Shown in pieces: positions 29,953-41,300 of a DNA stretch of 64,000 nt. This stretch comes from Silene conica (taxonomy: Eukaryota; Streptophyta; Magnoliopsida; Caryophyllales; Caryophyllaceae), in NCBI GenBank assembly GCA_029255685.2, contig CM055318.2:3167001-3231000 (forward strand). Direction: 5' to 3'. The notes below the pieces were generated by a model that was given only the letters and a program-made list of their open reading frames with translations, did not search any database and was not told the origin of the DNA. The position numbers and the translations under genes were made by a program. Positions within the stretch are counted from its first letter, which is position 1; each line of letters opens with the position of its first letter.

Positions 29953-32116
29953 TCTATATTAATACTAAATTATTTCGTGTATTTTCCTTCACCCACGTCA
30001 CCTTAAACATGTCATTTTTTTTCTTTTTCTTTTAATAAAAAACATGGGACCCACCAAAATAAAGATTGATTTAATTCCAATGTAAAGGTAAAAAGTTTAC
30101 GTTTTCGACAAAAAAAATTTATTGATTAGAAACGAATATGGAATTAATTACAACAAAAAAATTCAGTACAACTTTTTGCAAAAAGATATAATATACAATG
30201 CTTTAAAATAATAACCAAAATAGAATACAATGAAATACATGAACTGATACAATTTACAATTTACAACATCGTTACAAAAAAATACAAAATGTATATAAAT
30301 ATATGATTATCTCATTTTTAATTTATGTTCAATCACATATACCGTTCCAAATATCATGCGTAATATTTATGTTCAACCAAAAAAATTAAAAATTAAAAAC
30401 TCACCTTAAACAAGGCTTTTTTTTTAGAAAACGTGGGACCTGCCAAATACAGATTGATTTAATTTCAATGTAAAAGTAAAAAATTTACGTTTTCGACACA
30501 ATAAATAATAAATTACAATAACAACTAAAATAAAATTACAATCAAATACATGAACTGATACAATTTACAATTTATAATTTACAATATTATTACAAAAAAG
30601 TATAAAATGTATATAAATAACTGATTATCTCATAAATATTCATGTTCAATCAAATATATCGGTCCAAATGTCATGCGCAATATTTATGTTCAAGAAGATA
30701 TATTGTTCAATATGTCATGCATAATATTTGATATTTATATATCATACTAATTTATAATAATATTTCTTTAAAAAATAATATCTTCTATATTTTAATAATT
30801 CAACATAACATGAAAATAAAATCTAGAAAACTCGACTAATCATCCATTGTCATCGTCATATATATAAGAATAAACTGGACAACGGAAAAAAACCATGACT
30901 AAATACCTAATACCATACCAGTTAAACTAAAAGTTAAAAACACTAATTTAATTTATTTTATGATAGCAAACGTTTTATGTCAAATGTATTCAATATATTC
31001 ACATATCTTATCTTTATTAATACAGAAAAGTTTAAAACAAATTTGTGCATCAACAACAATGATGAAAAAATTAATTAACGAAAAACCGCTTAGGTTTATG
31101 TTATGTACATGATTTGTACGTAAGTATTAAAAAATAACGATGGATTGTTGGTAAATCGATAAAAGCGGAACCCACAACAAAGATGAAATGGTTAAATAAG
31201 GAGAACCGCCTTGGTTTATGTTCAGTACGTAAACGATTCCGTTTATGATTTGTACGTAAATATTAAAAATAACGATGGTCAGTACGTAAAGATTAATAAA
31301 TAATGATTTATGAATAATAATCTTATCTGTATAAAATCAATATCATTAAAATACCACAAAATTTTAGCATAAAACTTCATGGATGAAAATTTTAATCACG
31401 GTAAAAAGTAACTATTCAAGAGTTTATGCGTAAAGCTTCGCATAAATATTACTTGAAAAAAACGCTCCAAATATTAAATTAAAAATGACACGATAAAAAA
31501 AATGGGATATTGAAATTGCAAAAGAAAAGTACCATAATAGATACTTAACATTTACAAAAACACGAGTAATGACGGACTTTGGGGGCAGTCATATCTTTTT
31601 TCTCTGATAAGGTGAAAAACTATATTGATCCCTAGAGTAGGACCAACCTATTTCATTATTTTGAAGAAACTATCGGCTTTCAAACCATCTTCAAAGAATT
31701 CGACATGTTGACAACTCTTATTTATGAGTGAGTTGTGACGTTGAAAAATGCATATATAATAAAGAAAATTTTGAGATTTTTGTATTAACATTTACTTATC
31801 ATTGTATATTGTAATTCTGTTACTCCCTCCTACCCATAACAAATGTCCCATTTGTTGAATATATGAGTGGAGTATTTTAATCAAATGAGACATTAGTTAT
31901 GGGTAGGAGGGAGTATGATATTTCAAATTTATATAGATTGATTGCGTTTTGATATACTTTAAATATAAACTGTATGTTAATATTACAATATTTTTAGTAT
32001 ATCGGTCATATAAAATTATCTTACAAATCGAAAATCGAAAATATGACTAATCATTATTCATAAATAACAATACTTGAACCTGCAATCCCGTGCAATTTGC
32101 ACGGGATTAAAACTAG
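29953..32116 (+). mobile_element. Non-autonomous Helitron, complete ends
   Basis: The 5' end is TCTATATTAATAC (29953-29965), preceded by A. The 3' end is a hairpin CCCGTGCAATTTGCACGGG (32087-32105) followed by ATTAAAA and CTAG (32113-32116), then T. This gives the canonical A|TC...CTAG|T insertion with no target duplication. The 2164-bp body has no RepHel coding frame. It contains internal duplications (about 30040-30345 with 30433-30665, and 31070-31150 with 31180-31285). A 91-bp Stowaway MITE is nested inside at 31823-31913. Confidence 0.85.
31823..31913. mobile_element. Stowaway MITE nested in Helitron
   Basis: Perfectly paired ends CTCCCTCCTACCCATAAC / GTTATGGGTAGGAGGGAG with TA duplications at 31821-31822 and 31914-31915. 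91 bp, typical Tc1/mariner-derived Stowaway. Its position shows it arrived after the Helitron. Confidence 0.85.
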
Positions 32117-33660
32117 TTAGGCTTTTAAAATCCAAACTGTTCATCAATTGGGTGGTAGAGTTTCATATCGGTTATAGCAGGATAGTGAATCTTATTGAGT
32201 GTTATAACGACATGCATTAGAAAAATCAATCTTTGTTATTGATGTTGTTTGGATGCATCCTACGTATTACTATCTACAAACTACCTTTAGACCTTTTGTT
32301 ATGAATAATCTTTTATGACTTTACCTTTATAAATATAGTCTAATCGCCTGATTTACGATGATCTCAATATTCCTACATGGGGTGTAATAAAGTTAATCCT
32401 AGCTCGAGTCATCAAGATGAGCTTAGCTTGAGCTAAAGTTCAGCCAATTGGATGCGTTACATTGAAGGACTTTCGGATTTCTTCAGGATGTTTGTCGAGT
32501 CTAAGAAATTGAAGCTAAACGCCGGCTCAATCCCAAATGAAGCTTGGCTTGATCCGACTCGGCTTAACTTTGTCTTAAAATACTACTAAATAATTATAAA
32601 CAAGTACAGTCGAGATTTTTATCTGAATCTTATACTGCTCACGCTTTTCTCGTACTTGATCAATCTTGTTTGAGTTTTTGATCGACCTCGGGTCGAGCTT
32701 TGACCAACTCTTACCATGTGTCCATGTACACCTCTAGTTCCTCCGACCTGCATTAAACACTACTCGTATTATTGTGACTCAATTTTGTATTTTTTCCTCT
32801 TTAACATTTTTTCCCCATTAATACACTATTTCCCCATACTTGGACAATGTTCTCCTTCCAGGATCTTATCCGACCATATACATGTGCTTTTATTTAACTT
32901 ATAAATTTAGCTTCTACGAAATAATTGTACATCTATTTGAAGGCAACTTCGAACATTTGAAATTTTCTTCGGGAATTAATTTATGAGTTTGTTATTTTTT
33001 AGGTATTCTGCTTCTTGTAAATAAGAATTTATGCTTATAAAGTATAGTATTTGTTTATTTAATCTGTTTTATACCAAAACACATATAATTATCAGTTCGT
33101 TAATAAATTAATTAAGCTGATTATGACAAAATCTCCAATTGTTTTTGATCATCATGTAACATGTGTAATGCGTTGACATCTAGTGACTCACAAAAGTAGA
33201 AGAGATTATAAATTTATTGCATTATTTATAATTTTACTGTTCACTTAATTTATGTTATTACGGTTGATTTAAAGTGAGTGGTTTATACATTTGAAGTGCA
33301 ACCATTATTAGTTTTGTAATTTTTAAGTATTATAAAAAAAATCAAGTTTTATTTTAAAATGTATGAGTTTTACTTTCAGGTTTTTAAATTCATTCACTTA
33401 AATATTAAGCTAAAAAATTTCCAATAAATATCAAAAATATTACGTATAAATTAAGTTAACTTTGAGTTCTTAAGGAAAAAAAATTAAAATATAAGTTATA
33501 AACTTTAATAAGCTAAAAAAAATGTACATATATTTTTTTTTAAAAAAAAAAGGTAATAAGGTTAGAGAAAATACACATATTCTCAAAAACAAATAAAACT
33601 TGTGCTAATAAGTTCAGAAAAATATATATACTCAAAAACAATGAAAATCTGAACTAATAC
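32117..33660. other. Intergenic AT-rich sequence
   Basis: No gene recognised. 32390-32720 includes GAGCTTGAGCT/AGCTCGAGT words typical of decayed plant repeats. 33380-33660 carries the AT-rich GAGTTT family in reverse orientation. Confidence 0.4.
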
Positions 33661-33664
33661 ATAC

Positions 33665-34000
33665 CGGCGTTGTTTGGTAAACAACATATTGAAAGAAATT
33701 AACCAATCAATCTACTGTTTTCATGTGTTTGGTAAACAACATATTCTGATAGCATATTGGTCAGAATCTACTATTTTTGAATATGCTGCTAATAACAGCA
33801 TATTGTATTAGCATATTCAATTTATACATAAAACCGTTTTAATTATCTTGTAATTTGTTATTTACCAAAACACCATTTTTTAATCTCCTAATTTAATTTA
33901 ATAGTCAAACTTGATATTAAGATCTATTAACCGTATTATGATAATGTTATCTGATATTATGAATCTACTTATACCGTTTGCCAAACATAGATTCTTTCTT
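33665..34000. mobile_element. Possible MITE (AACAACATATTG type)
   Basis: Repeated GTTTGGTAAACAACATATT motifs at the left and CCGTTTGCCAAACA at the right. The AGCATATTG words are shared with 48470-48871, which ends CAATATGTTGTTTACCAAAC. Two members of one element family are inferred. Ends and target duplication are unresolved. Confidence 0.4.
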
Positions 34001-34333
34001 CTGGTTTAATTTATCACAAGTGAAGAAGTATAACCACATATTAAACCTCCAAATCTCCAATACTATTAAAGTCAAAAGGTGTAAAACTTAACCAAATAGT
34101 TATTCTACACCGTCCTCTACCAAGGAATAAATATCTACCCCAAGATAGGGATAAAAAGTTCACCATTCTATAATGTAAAAAACGCAATAGAAAGTTATTA
34201 GGTGGAAGACAAAGATATTTAACAACAAAATATATAAAGATAATAATAGAACGTTATCAACAGTATATAATTTAGTGTCATCCTCTCGTATAATGTAGAT
34301 CTTGTTAAGAAAAGCTTGTTATACATGGAGTAA

Positions 34334-34647
34334 GGCCCTGTTCTTTTGGACTGAAACTTAACTGAATTGAACTGAACTGAACTTATAGGATCTGAACTGA
34401 ACTGAACTGAACTTATAGGAACTGAACTGAACTTATAGGAACTGAACTTAACTGAACTTATAGGAACTGAACTGAACTGAACTTATAGGAACTGAACTGA
34501 ACTTATGGGAACTGAACTGAACTTATAGGAACTGAAATGAACTAAACTGAACTGAACTTATAGGATCTGAACTGAACTTAACTTATAGGATCTGAACTGA
34601 ACTTATAAAATCCGAACTTAATTAACTTTATTTTAATTTAAGTTAAC

Positions 34648-34678
<31 letters not shown>

Positions 34679-34694
34679 GTTCTTGTTGTTGTTG

Positions 34695-34770
<76 letters not shown>

Positions 34771-35478
34771 GACATTGATAAAAAATTAGTCTAAAACACA
34801 AGGTAGTTTAAATATTTTCAACTTTATATATAACGGTTTGTTCATAGTTCATATTTTCAACTTTATATATAACGGTTTGTTCATATTTTCAAATTAGTCT
34901 AAAACACAAGGTAGTACATTATACTACAATTACATTACGATAAAAATAATTCATTATTACAATTTTCTCTAACCATTTATTTTCTCTAACAATGGTGATG
35001 AAGAAATTGATTAATAGGAGAGTGACAATTGGTGAGGGTGAGGGCGTCGTATGATGAGTTGTTGTTTTTTGGCATTAATGAGGATGATAGTTTGACATTA
35101 ATTAGAGAGTAAAAGACGGGTAAATTATTAATGAGTTGTTTTTTTTTTATAGATGACGTGTATCGAATAATTAAAGCGAAATGTTTGTATCGGTTGTTAA
35201 AAATAGTACTCCGTATATAACTTTTCTTAATTGAGTTTATATGAACTGAACTTATAGGAACTGAACTGAACTGAACTTATAGGAACTGAACTGAACTGAA
35301 TTGAACTGAACTTATAGGAACTGAACTGAACTTATAGGAACTGAACTGAACTGAACTGAACTGAACTTATAGGATCTGAACTGAACTGAACTTATAGGAA
35401 CTGAACTGAACTGAACTGAACTTATAGGATCTGAAGTGAACTTAAGTTAAGTGACTTGAAGTCCAAAAGAACAGGGCC
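34334..35478. mobile_element. Tourist-like (PIF/Harbinger) element with tandem-repeat arms
   Basis: The 1145-bp element has 19-bp perfect terminal inverted repeats (GGCCCTGTTCTTTTGGACT / its complement) and a TAA duplication (34331-34333, 35479-35481), the PIF/Harbinger pattern. Both arms are arrays of GAACTGAACTTATAG-type units in the same sense (34355-34615 and 35240-35450). The middle has TTA/TTG microsatellites (34648-34770) and AT-rich DNA. No transposase was found. Confidence 0.8.
34648..34770. repeat. Trinucleotide microsatellite
   Basis: (TAT/ATT)n of about 30 bases, then (TTG)n, then a long (ATT)n run to 34770, inside the Tourist-like element. Likely polymorphic. Confidence 0.9.
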
Positions 35479-35481
35479 TAA

Positions 35482-36330
35482 GACTAAAGCTTGTTTATTC
35501 GGATTACTTCACCATAAACATATAACACCATAAACATATTTTAAAACTAAAATATAAATCACAAAATTTATTAAATAGTTTCACGATATATTTTAATTAG
35601 CAGAATTTAACTCACTATTATTCCGTCCATTCTATTTTTATTGTTCTTTTTTCCTTCAAATTTTATCCCAAAACTATTATCTTTCTAAATTTAGAAAGAT
35701 TGATTTAATATTGCCTATTTGCCTTAGATCGTACTCTTGCCATAAAATCAAGGTCTCACATATTTTTTTGATTAAATGAGTAAAAATGTTAATTCACCAC
35801 TTTTTAAAAATTTTCCCCAAATTAAAAAACAACAATAAAAATGAGATATATGGAGTATTAAATAACAAATTAACAATATTATATAAAAAAACATACATCG
35901 GAATATCGGATGTATTAACTCAAATTTTACTTCTTTTTGAGTATGTGTATGTTTTCTGAGTTTATAAGAGTTTATACGTTAGATTTTTATCTTTTTCTGT
36001 CAAAACTCAAATTTAACTAAATTTGTATGTAATTTTGTGAGCTTAATATTCTAGTATAAATGAACTCATAAATTTTATAGTACAACTCATAATTTTTAAT
36101 ATTAAACTCACAACTTTTATTATAATGCCCAGAAATTATAAAACTGCGGGTAGTACGACGAATCTATAATTCACCTATTAATTTTTTTACCGTTGAATCT
36201 ATGATGACGACGCTATCTCATTTTTCGAAAAATAACGAATCAACTGAGTCAATATTTCACCACAAATTCTCAATCATAATTGATATAACGTCGCAAACGA
36301 CAAATTAGCGAAAAATCAAATATTACCCAA
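35482..36330. other. Repeat-bearing spacer
   Basis: Includes a degenerate Stowaway-like hairpin (TTATTCCGTCCATTCTATTT at about 35620 against a matching ATGGAGTA end near 35860) and a copy of the AT-rich GAGTTT family (35880-36170). No gene. Confidence 0.4.
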
Positions 36331-36359
36331 TTGGATAAGAAAAGAAAAGTAATACTGAA

Positions 36360-36855
36360 ACCGGAAAAAGTAGTTGAAAATTATGAGTGAATAAACTGAC
36401 TAATTATATAAAAAATTGTTTGGCAAACTAACTGAAAATGTAGGTTATTTTAGTGAAATGACATAAAATGATATTATAATTATTTAGTACGTACTCCCTC
36501 CATTTTTTTTATATCACCCCAATCCCCTTTTTGACACTATTCACAAACGGGTATTCAACGTCAGTTTTCTCTCAATCCGTTCACGGAAATATATTCATGT
36601 GAGATCTTTTTTAATTTGTCTTGATAAGAGGATTAAGAATATCAAAATTTTATAATTTTTAGTAGTATGTAGTTAAAGATATAATCGAAACAAAATGAGT
36701 ATTGGCAAACGTGTATAAAGAAATGGGGTGATATAAAAAGAATGGAGGGAGTAGTATATTATAGATTGAAGGGTAAAAGGGTAATATAAGCTAGAATCGG
36801 CTACCTAATGTAACATTTCATTTCAGGTAGCCTATTTGACTAAATAAACTATCGT
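36360..36855. mobile_element. Tourist-like element relic, inverted relative to 37586-37986
   Basis: Words such as GTTTGGCAAACTAACTGAAA, GAAATGACATAAAA and TAACATTTCATTTCA occur in the same order as in the reverse complement of 37586-37986. It is therefore a related, partly decayed copy in opposite orientation, split by the Stowaway insertion at 36494-36751. Confidence 0.6.
36494..36751. mobile_element. Stowaway-like MITE, 258 bp, copy 1
   Basis: Ends CTCCCTCCATT / AATGGAGGGAG with TA duplications (36492-36493, 36752-36753). Same length as, and nearly identical to, 52340-52597. Subterminal TATATCACCCC / GGGGTGATATA extends the inverted repeat. Confidence 0.85.
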
Positions 36856-36857
36856 AA

Positions 36858-37525
36858 TTGCTAAATCCCGCACAAATTATTGACTTATTACAATTCTACC
36901 CCTCCCATTTCATGTACACACTGAAAATTAAACCCTAAACTTCAACTTCTCTAACCCTTCTCTTTCTCTCTCCTCTCCCAATCGACTACTCTCCTCTAGC
37001 GCATGAAACGCCGTCGCTGGCTACCAACCGTCGACACTAATTATGATGTCCCGCCTCTCGTCAGTCTTCAATGCCCAAATCTTCAGTGAAACCACAAACA
37101 CAACGCCATTTTCTCTATACCTCTAATGTCGACCTTGTGCATTTTGGTCAACTTTACCAGTCTACCTTCGTTGATGATGCGACGGTTAATGTCATCCCGA
37201 TAACGTCGTCGATTTTGATTGATGTCCCTGTGTCTGAATGGGGTACTAGTATGAAATCTTTTCCGTTAAAGTAAATAAAATCGCTGAGATCGTTTAAAGA
37301 GAACTTTTAAATTAGGTTTTCATCAAAAATTGATGAATTTGGTATTTTCATGGAGGATCAAAGTGACGTTGTTTGAAGCAAAAGAGGAAGAGGGGTCGGT
37401 TGAGAGAGGAGAGAGAAAGAGAAGGGTGAGGTATTACTGAATTTTAATCGTGAATGTTTGGGGGGCAAAACTGGAATAAACGGTAATTTTGTGCGGGATT
37501 AAGTAAAACGGTGTGCGGGATTTAG
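36858..37525. mobile_element. Inverted-repeat-bounded element with a short open frame
   Basis: Ends GCTAAATCCCGCACA (36858) and TGTGCGGGATTTAG (37512-37525), with a second internal TGTGCGGGATTA at 37489. A CT-rich segment and a 67-codon frame (37071-37274) lie inside, more GC-rich than the surroundings. I do not recognise the peptide. It may be a captured gene piece, as in Pack-MULEs, but no clear target duplication was found, so that is speculation. Confidence 0.45.
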
Positions 37526-37585
37526 GAAGTCCCTAAACTATTTGTCAAACACTCCAAAAAAAATTGGTTCTGGGAAGAAGACTTA

Positions 37586-37986
37586 GGCTCCGTTTGGCAG
37601 TGCATTCCTTGTATTTGATTTGCCCGAAATAAATTTTTTGTCAAAAGAATTAGGTAGCTTATTTTTTTTGGTAGTGTTTGGCAAGTAGCTTATTTGTCAA
37701 ATAAGCTACTTGAAATGAAATGTTACATAAGGCAACATTTTAGATTTCAGGTACTTGATTCTAGGTTATATTACATTTTACCCTTTAATCTATAATATAC
37801 TGTAGTAAATAATTATTATATGGTTTTATGTCATTTCACCAAAATAAACTACCTTTTCAATTAGTTTGCCAAACAATTTTTAAATAATAGCCATAATTTT
37901 CAGTTACCTTATCAACTACGAATTTCAGATTTTGGCTACTTTTTTAATTTTCAGGTAATTTTTCGGCTCGTTTTACTGAACAAGCC
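37586..37986. mobile_element. Tourist-like MITE
   Basis: The 401-bp element starts GGCTCCGTTTGGCAG and ends CTGAACAAGCC. It is flanked by TTA on both sides (37583-37585, 37987-37989). Terminal match is limited to GGCT.. but the target duplication and end sequence fit PIF/Harbinger. It lies about 400 bp before the KNOX start codon, so it is in the promoter or leader region. Confidence 0.6.
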
Positions 37987-37989
37987 TTA

Positions 37990-38384
37990 TTATTGATATT
38001 TCACACGAATAACAACCGCAATCTTGTTGATCAATAAAAACCTTACCTTTCCTTATCATCTTTTAATTTTTCTCCCTTCTTCCCATCACTTTTCCTACTA
38101 GAAAAAATCCAGTTGCTGCAAGTAGATGATTATTCATTCATTCTTCAGTCATCACTGCCACCCCAATACTACAACAACAACAACAACTTCACATTTCCCA
38201 ATACATCCTTCTTCTTTCTCTCTCTGCCACTCCCATTTCTACTAACTTCCTCCCCCCAAACCTAATCAATAATCATACCCTCCATAAAACCATCACTGCT
38301 TCAGTGTCTCAGTGACGCACGTCTAAAACCGTCTGTCGGTGATTTAAAACAATATTTAATCAATTTAATTTGATTTTTATATCA
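37990..38384 (+). promoter_or_regulatory. KNOX gene 5' flank and leader
   Basis: CT-rich and CAACAACAACAACTTC-type leader sequence (about 38165-38345) precedes the ATG at 38385, consistent with a transcribed 5' untranslated region. No single TATA box is compelling. Confidence 0.4.
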
Positions 38385-41300
38385 ATGGATGAGATGTATG
38401 GATTACATCATCATAATCATAATCATCATCATCATCCGACAACGGCGGCGGAGTATTCGGAAAAGGCGATTATGACGCCGGAAAACCTAATTTTACCGAC
38501 GGATTATCACGCGTTAATGATGAATTCTGCTGTCAGATTCGGTTCTGATGAACTTATTTCCGCTACTATGTCCGATTCTGCTGCGTCTGCTACTGCTATT
38601 TCGGCTGATGATCGTAATTCTGCTGCCGTTATTAAAGCCAAGATCGCTTCTCATCCTTATTATCCTCGTCTTCTTCGTGCTTATATTGATTGTCATAAGG
38701 TAGTGTTAGTTAGTCAGTTACTTAACCATATGTTAATTACTCCGTCTCATCTGTTAGATTCATTTGACTTTTTGTCGTTGCAAAAAGTCAAATGAAACTA
38801 ACCCCATCCAAATAAATAATTGAGACGGAGGGAGTAATTACTAATCAGTATCTTGCAAATTTGCTTTGCAAATGAAGCTAATTAATTGAAAAAATTATTG
38901 AGATGGAGCGAGTAATTAGTGTTTTGTGCGAAACTGAGATGATATCATCTCAATTAGCACAAAATTAGTCAATGATTACTCGCTCCGTCTCTCAAGAGAT
39001 GGAGCGGGTAATCAGTTGGAATTGTGAGTGTCGTGTGCATACCTGCTCCATTCAAATGAATTCTATACGTTTGTTTAATATATGTACACCTGGAAGAATT
39101 TATTTAAAGCGAAATACTATTTACCTTCTCTTTCCAACCTTCTCGTCGCACAACCGATTAAAATAATTTTAGTTGATGTACTTCTCCTCTACCCCATCCG
39201 AGAACTTGAATTACCTCGAGTGGTAAGAGCTCTGGGCGTTTGATTCTCACCCGTGATTTAGTGCGCTCATTTGAACCAAAAATAAAATTAGTAAATTAGT
39301 CGGTTGTGGGAGGGTTTGATTCTCACCCGCGACTTTTTGCGCTCATTTTGTTGTACTGACTCGGAATTTGACGGTGGAAATGAAGGTGGGAGCGCCACCG
39401 GAGATAGTGAAGATATTCGAGGAGATCGGGAAGGAAAGCGAAATGTGTAGGCAAGACGGAATGAGAACGTGTATGGGAGAAGATCTTGAGCTTGATGAAT
39501 TCATGGTATATATATATACTATATATAAGATAATTACAGTACTATATATATAAAAATGGTCCCCTATTTGACTAAAATTAAAGAATTGTTATCATCATGA
39601 TTATGGATTAGGTTAATTATGTTGACTTTTTTTTTTGTTGTTGTTCTTCTTCTAATTTAATTTAGGAGACTTACTGTGAGATATTGGACAAATATAAGGT
39701 AGATCTTTCGAGACCGTTTGACGAAGCGACAACGTTTTTGGGTGATATTGAATCGCAGCTCCGGGATCTTTGTAAGGGAGCCTTTGTTAGAAGCAGTTCT
39801 TGTGGTTAGTTTATCCTTTCCCTCTTTGGTAATTATGTGTTTTGTGTGTTAGTTTGTTTAAATCCGTCTTAAGCTTATAACGTACAGACTGGCATAGCAT
39901 GAAAATAGGTTGTGATATTTCACGGGTATTAAATGAATTACTCCGTACATAACATGAACTTGTTTTAAGGTAAGACAGTCAAACGAGATTTTGTGATATT
40001 TCACGGGTATTACACCTAGTATTTTATAATGACTACTACGATAGTGTATTAATGCTAATGCTAATGCGGATTCTGGATGTTTATCTTTATTGAACTTTGT
40101 GCACTCCAATAATGGTGCATTGGTGCACAAATATGCCTTTTAATCATTGTCTTAATAGTAGGTTTGTTTAGAACTTTTTTCTTGTATTACAGAATGGGGC
40201 TGAAAGTGATGGGTTTTGTTTAGAACTTTTTTCTTGTAAACCCTAAAAAACAAGTAGCCATTCTTTTCTTCTAGTATGTCCATTCGACGAACAAATCCTT
40301 CTCTCGAGTGCGATGATTGCGCACATGAGAGAGGACCCGTGGACCAAGTTAATATTACCGTCGTTTGATATCCACCGTTTGTTTTTTGAGACCATTACCG
40401 GGCTAATGATCTTAGGAGTTAGCCTGCTGTTGTCGTTGTTGCAGTAGTAAACGTCACAATGACCGTAAAATTTGTTACGAGTTTATAATGCTAGTGAGTT
40501 CGGCCTGCCGGAATCATTATTAATGATTCAATATAATTTTTCTGGGGATCCTAGGATTTATTAGTTCACTAGAATGTCTAGCAGTATAAACTGCTGATAT
40601 GGGCAGCTAACATTTGACTACCCTTGTATTTTAGCTGTGTTTGGGGGTGTCTTTTTGTGCCTGTAATCCTTTGTTTCATCATTTTCTTTCATTTTATTTT
40701 CTCTCCTGGTAATTATTGCTTAAAACGGTTTTATACCGCGAGCCTGTCCTATTGGGTAAAACACAAAATCTCATTGAAGACATACACTATCACTCCTAGG
40801 CCGCCGAAGACGGATATTGTCCCTCTCATAATATGCAAGTGGTAAAATCCATGTGGTGCTCCATTTCCCCGCACTTACTCTTCCACTTGCCTTGTTGTGA
40901 GAGATATAATAATGCTCGTCACAAGCAAGACGCTTTGTGGGTAAAAAGATAAATTCATTAATGACTAGCTATTTCTAGCAACAGATCGTCTTGCTTGTGA
41001 CGGACAATATCTCTCCCACATCCAGGCAAGTGGGTCGATAAATGGGGAAAATACAGCATTTTATGGGTAGTGTCACTTGCATTTTATGAGAAGGGCACTA
41101 TCTGTATTCAGCTTGCGACGGATAGTCCCCGTTTTTAATGAGAATTCGTGTTCTACAAAATGGGCGTGAGACGGTTTTATTCTATAATATCCGTTTTTAT
41201 GAGAGTGTTTTTAGCATGAGAGTTATCAAGTTTGTGTCAGTGAATAGAGAGAGAGAGATGAAAAAGAGCACCTGGAAAGATAGAAACTTGCACGGTAAGA

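Noticed and set aside
34355..35450. CRISPR-like or regulatory array from repeated GAACTGAACTTATAG
   Set aside because: The units are irregular simple repeats without spacers, inside a transposon with clear terminal repeats.
38370..38384. An earlier start (frame open from 38370) for the KNOX protein
   Set aside because: The codon at 38370 is TTG. The first ATG in frame is 38385 and gives MDEMYG, matching the KNAT2-like N-terminus.
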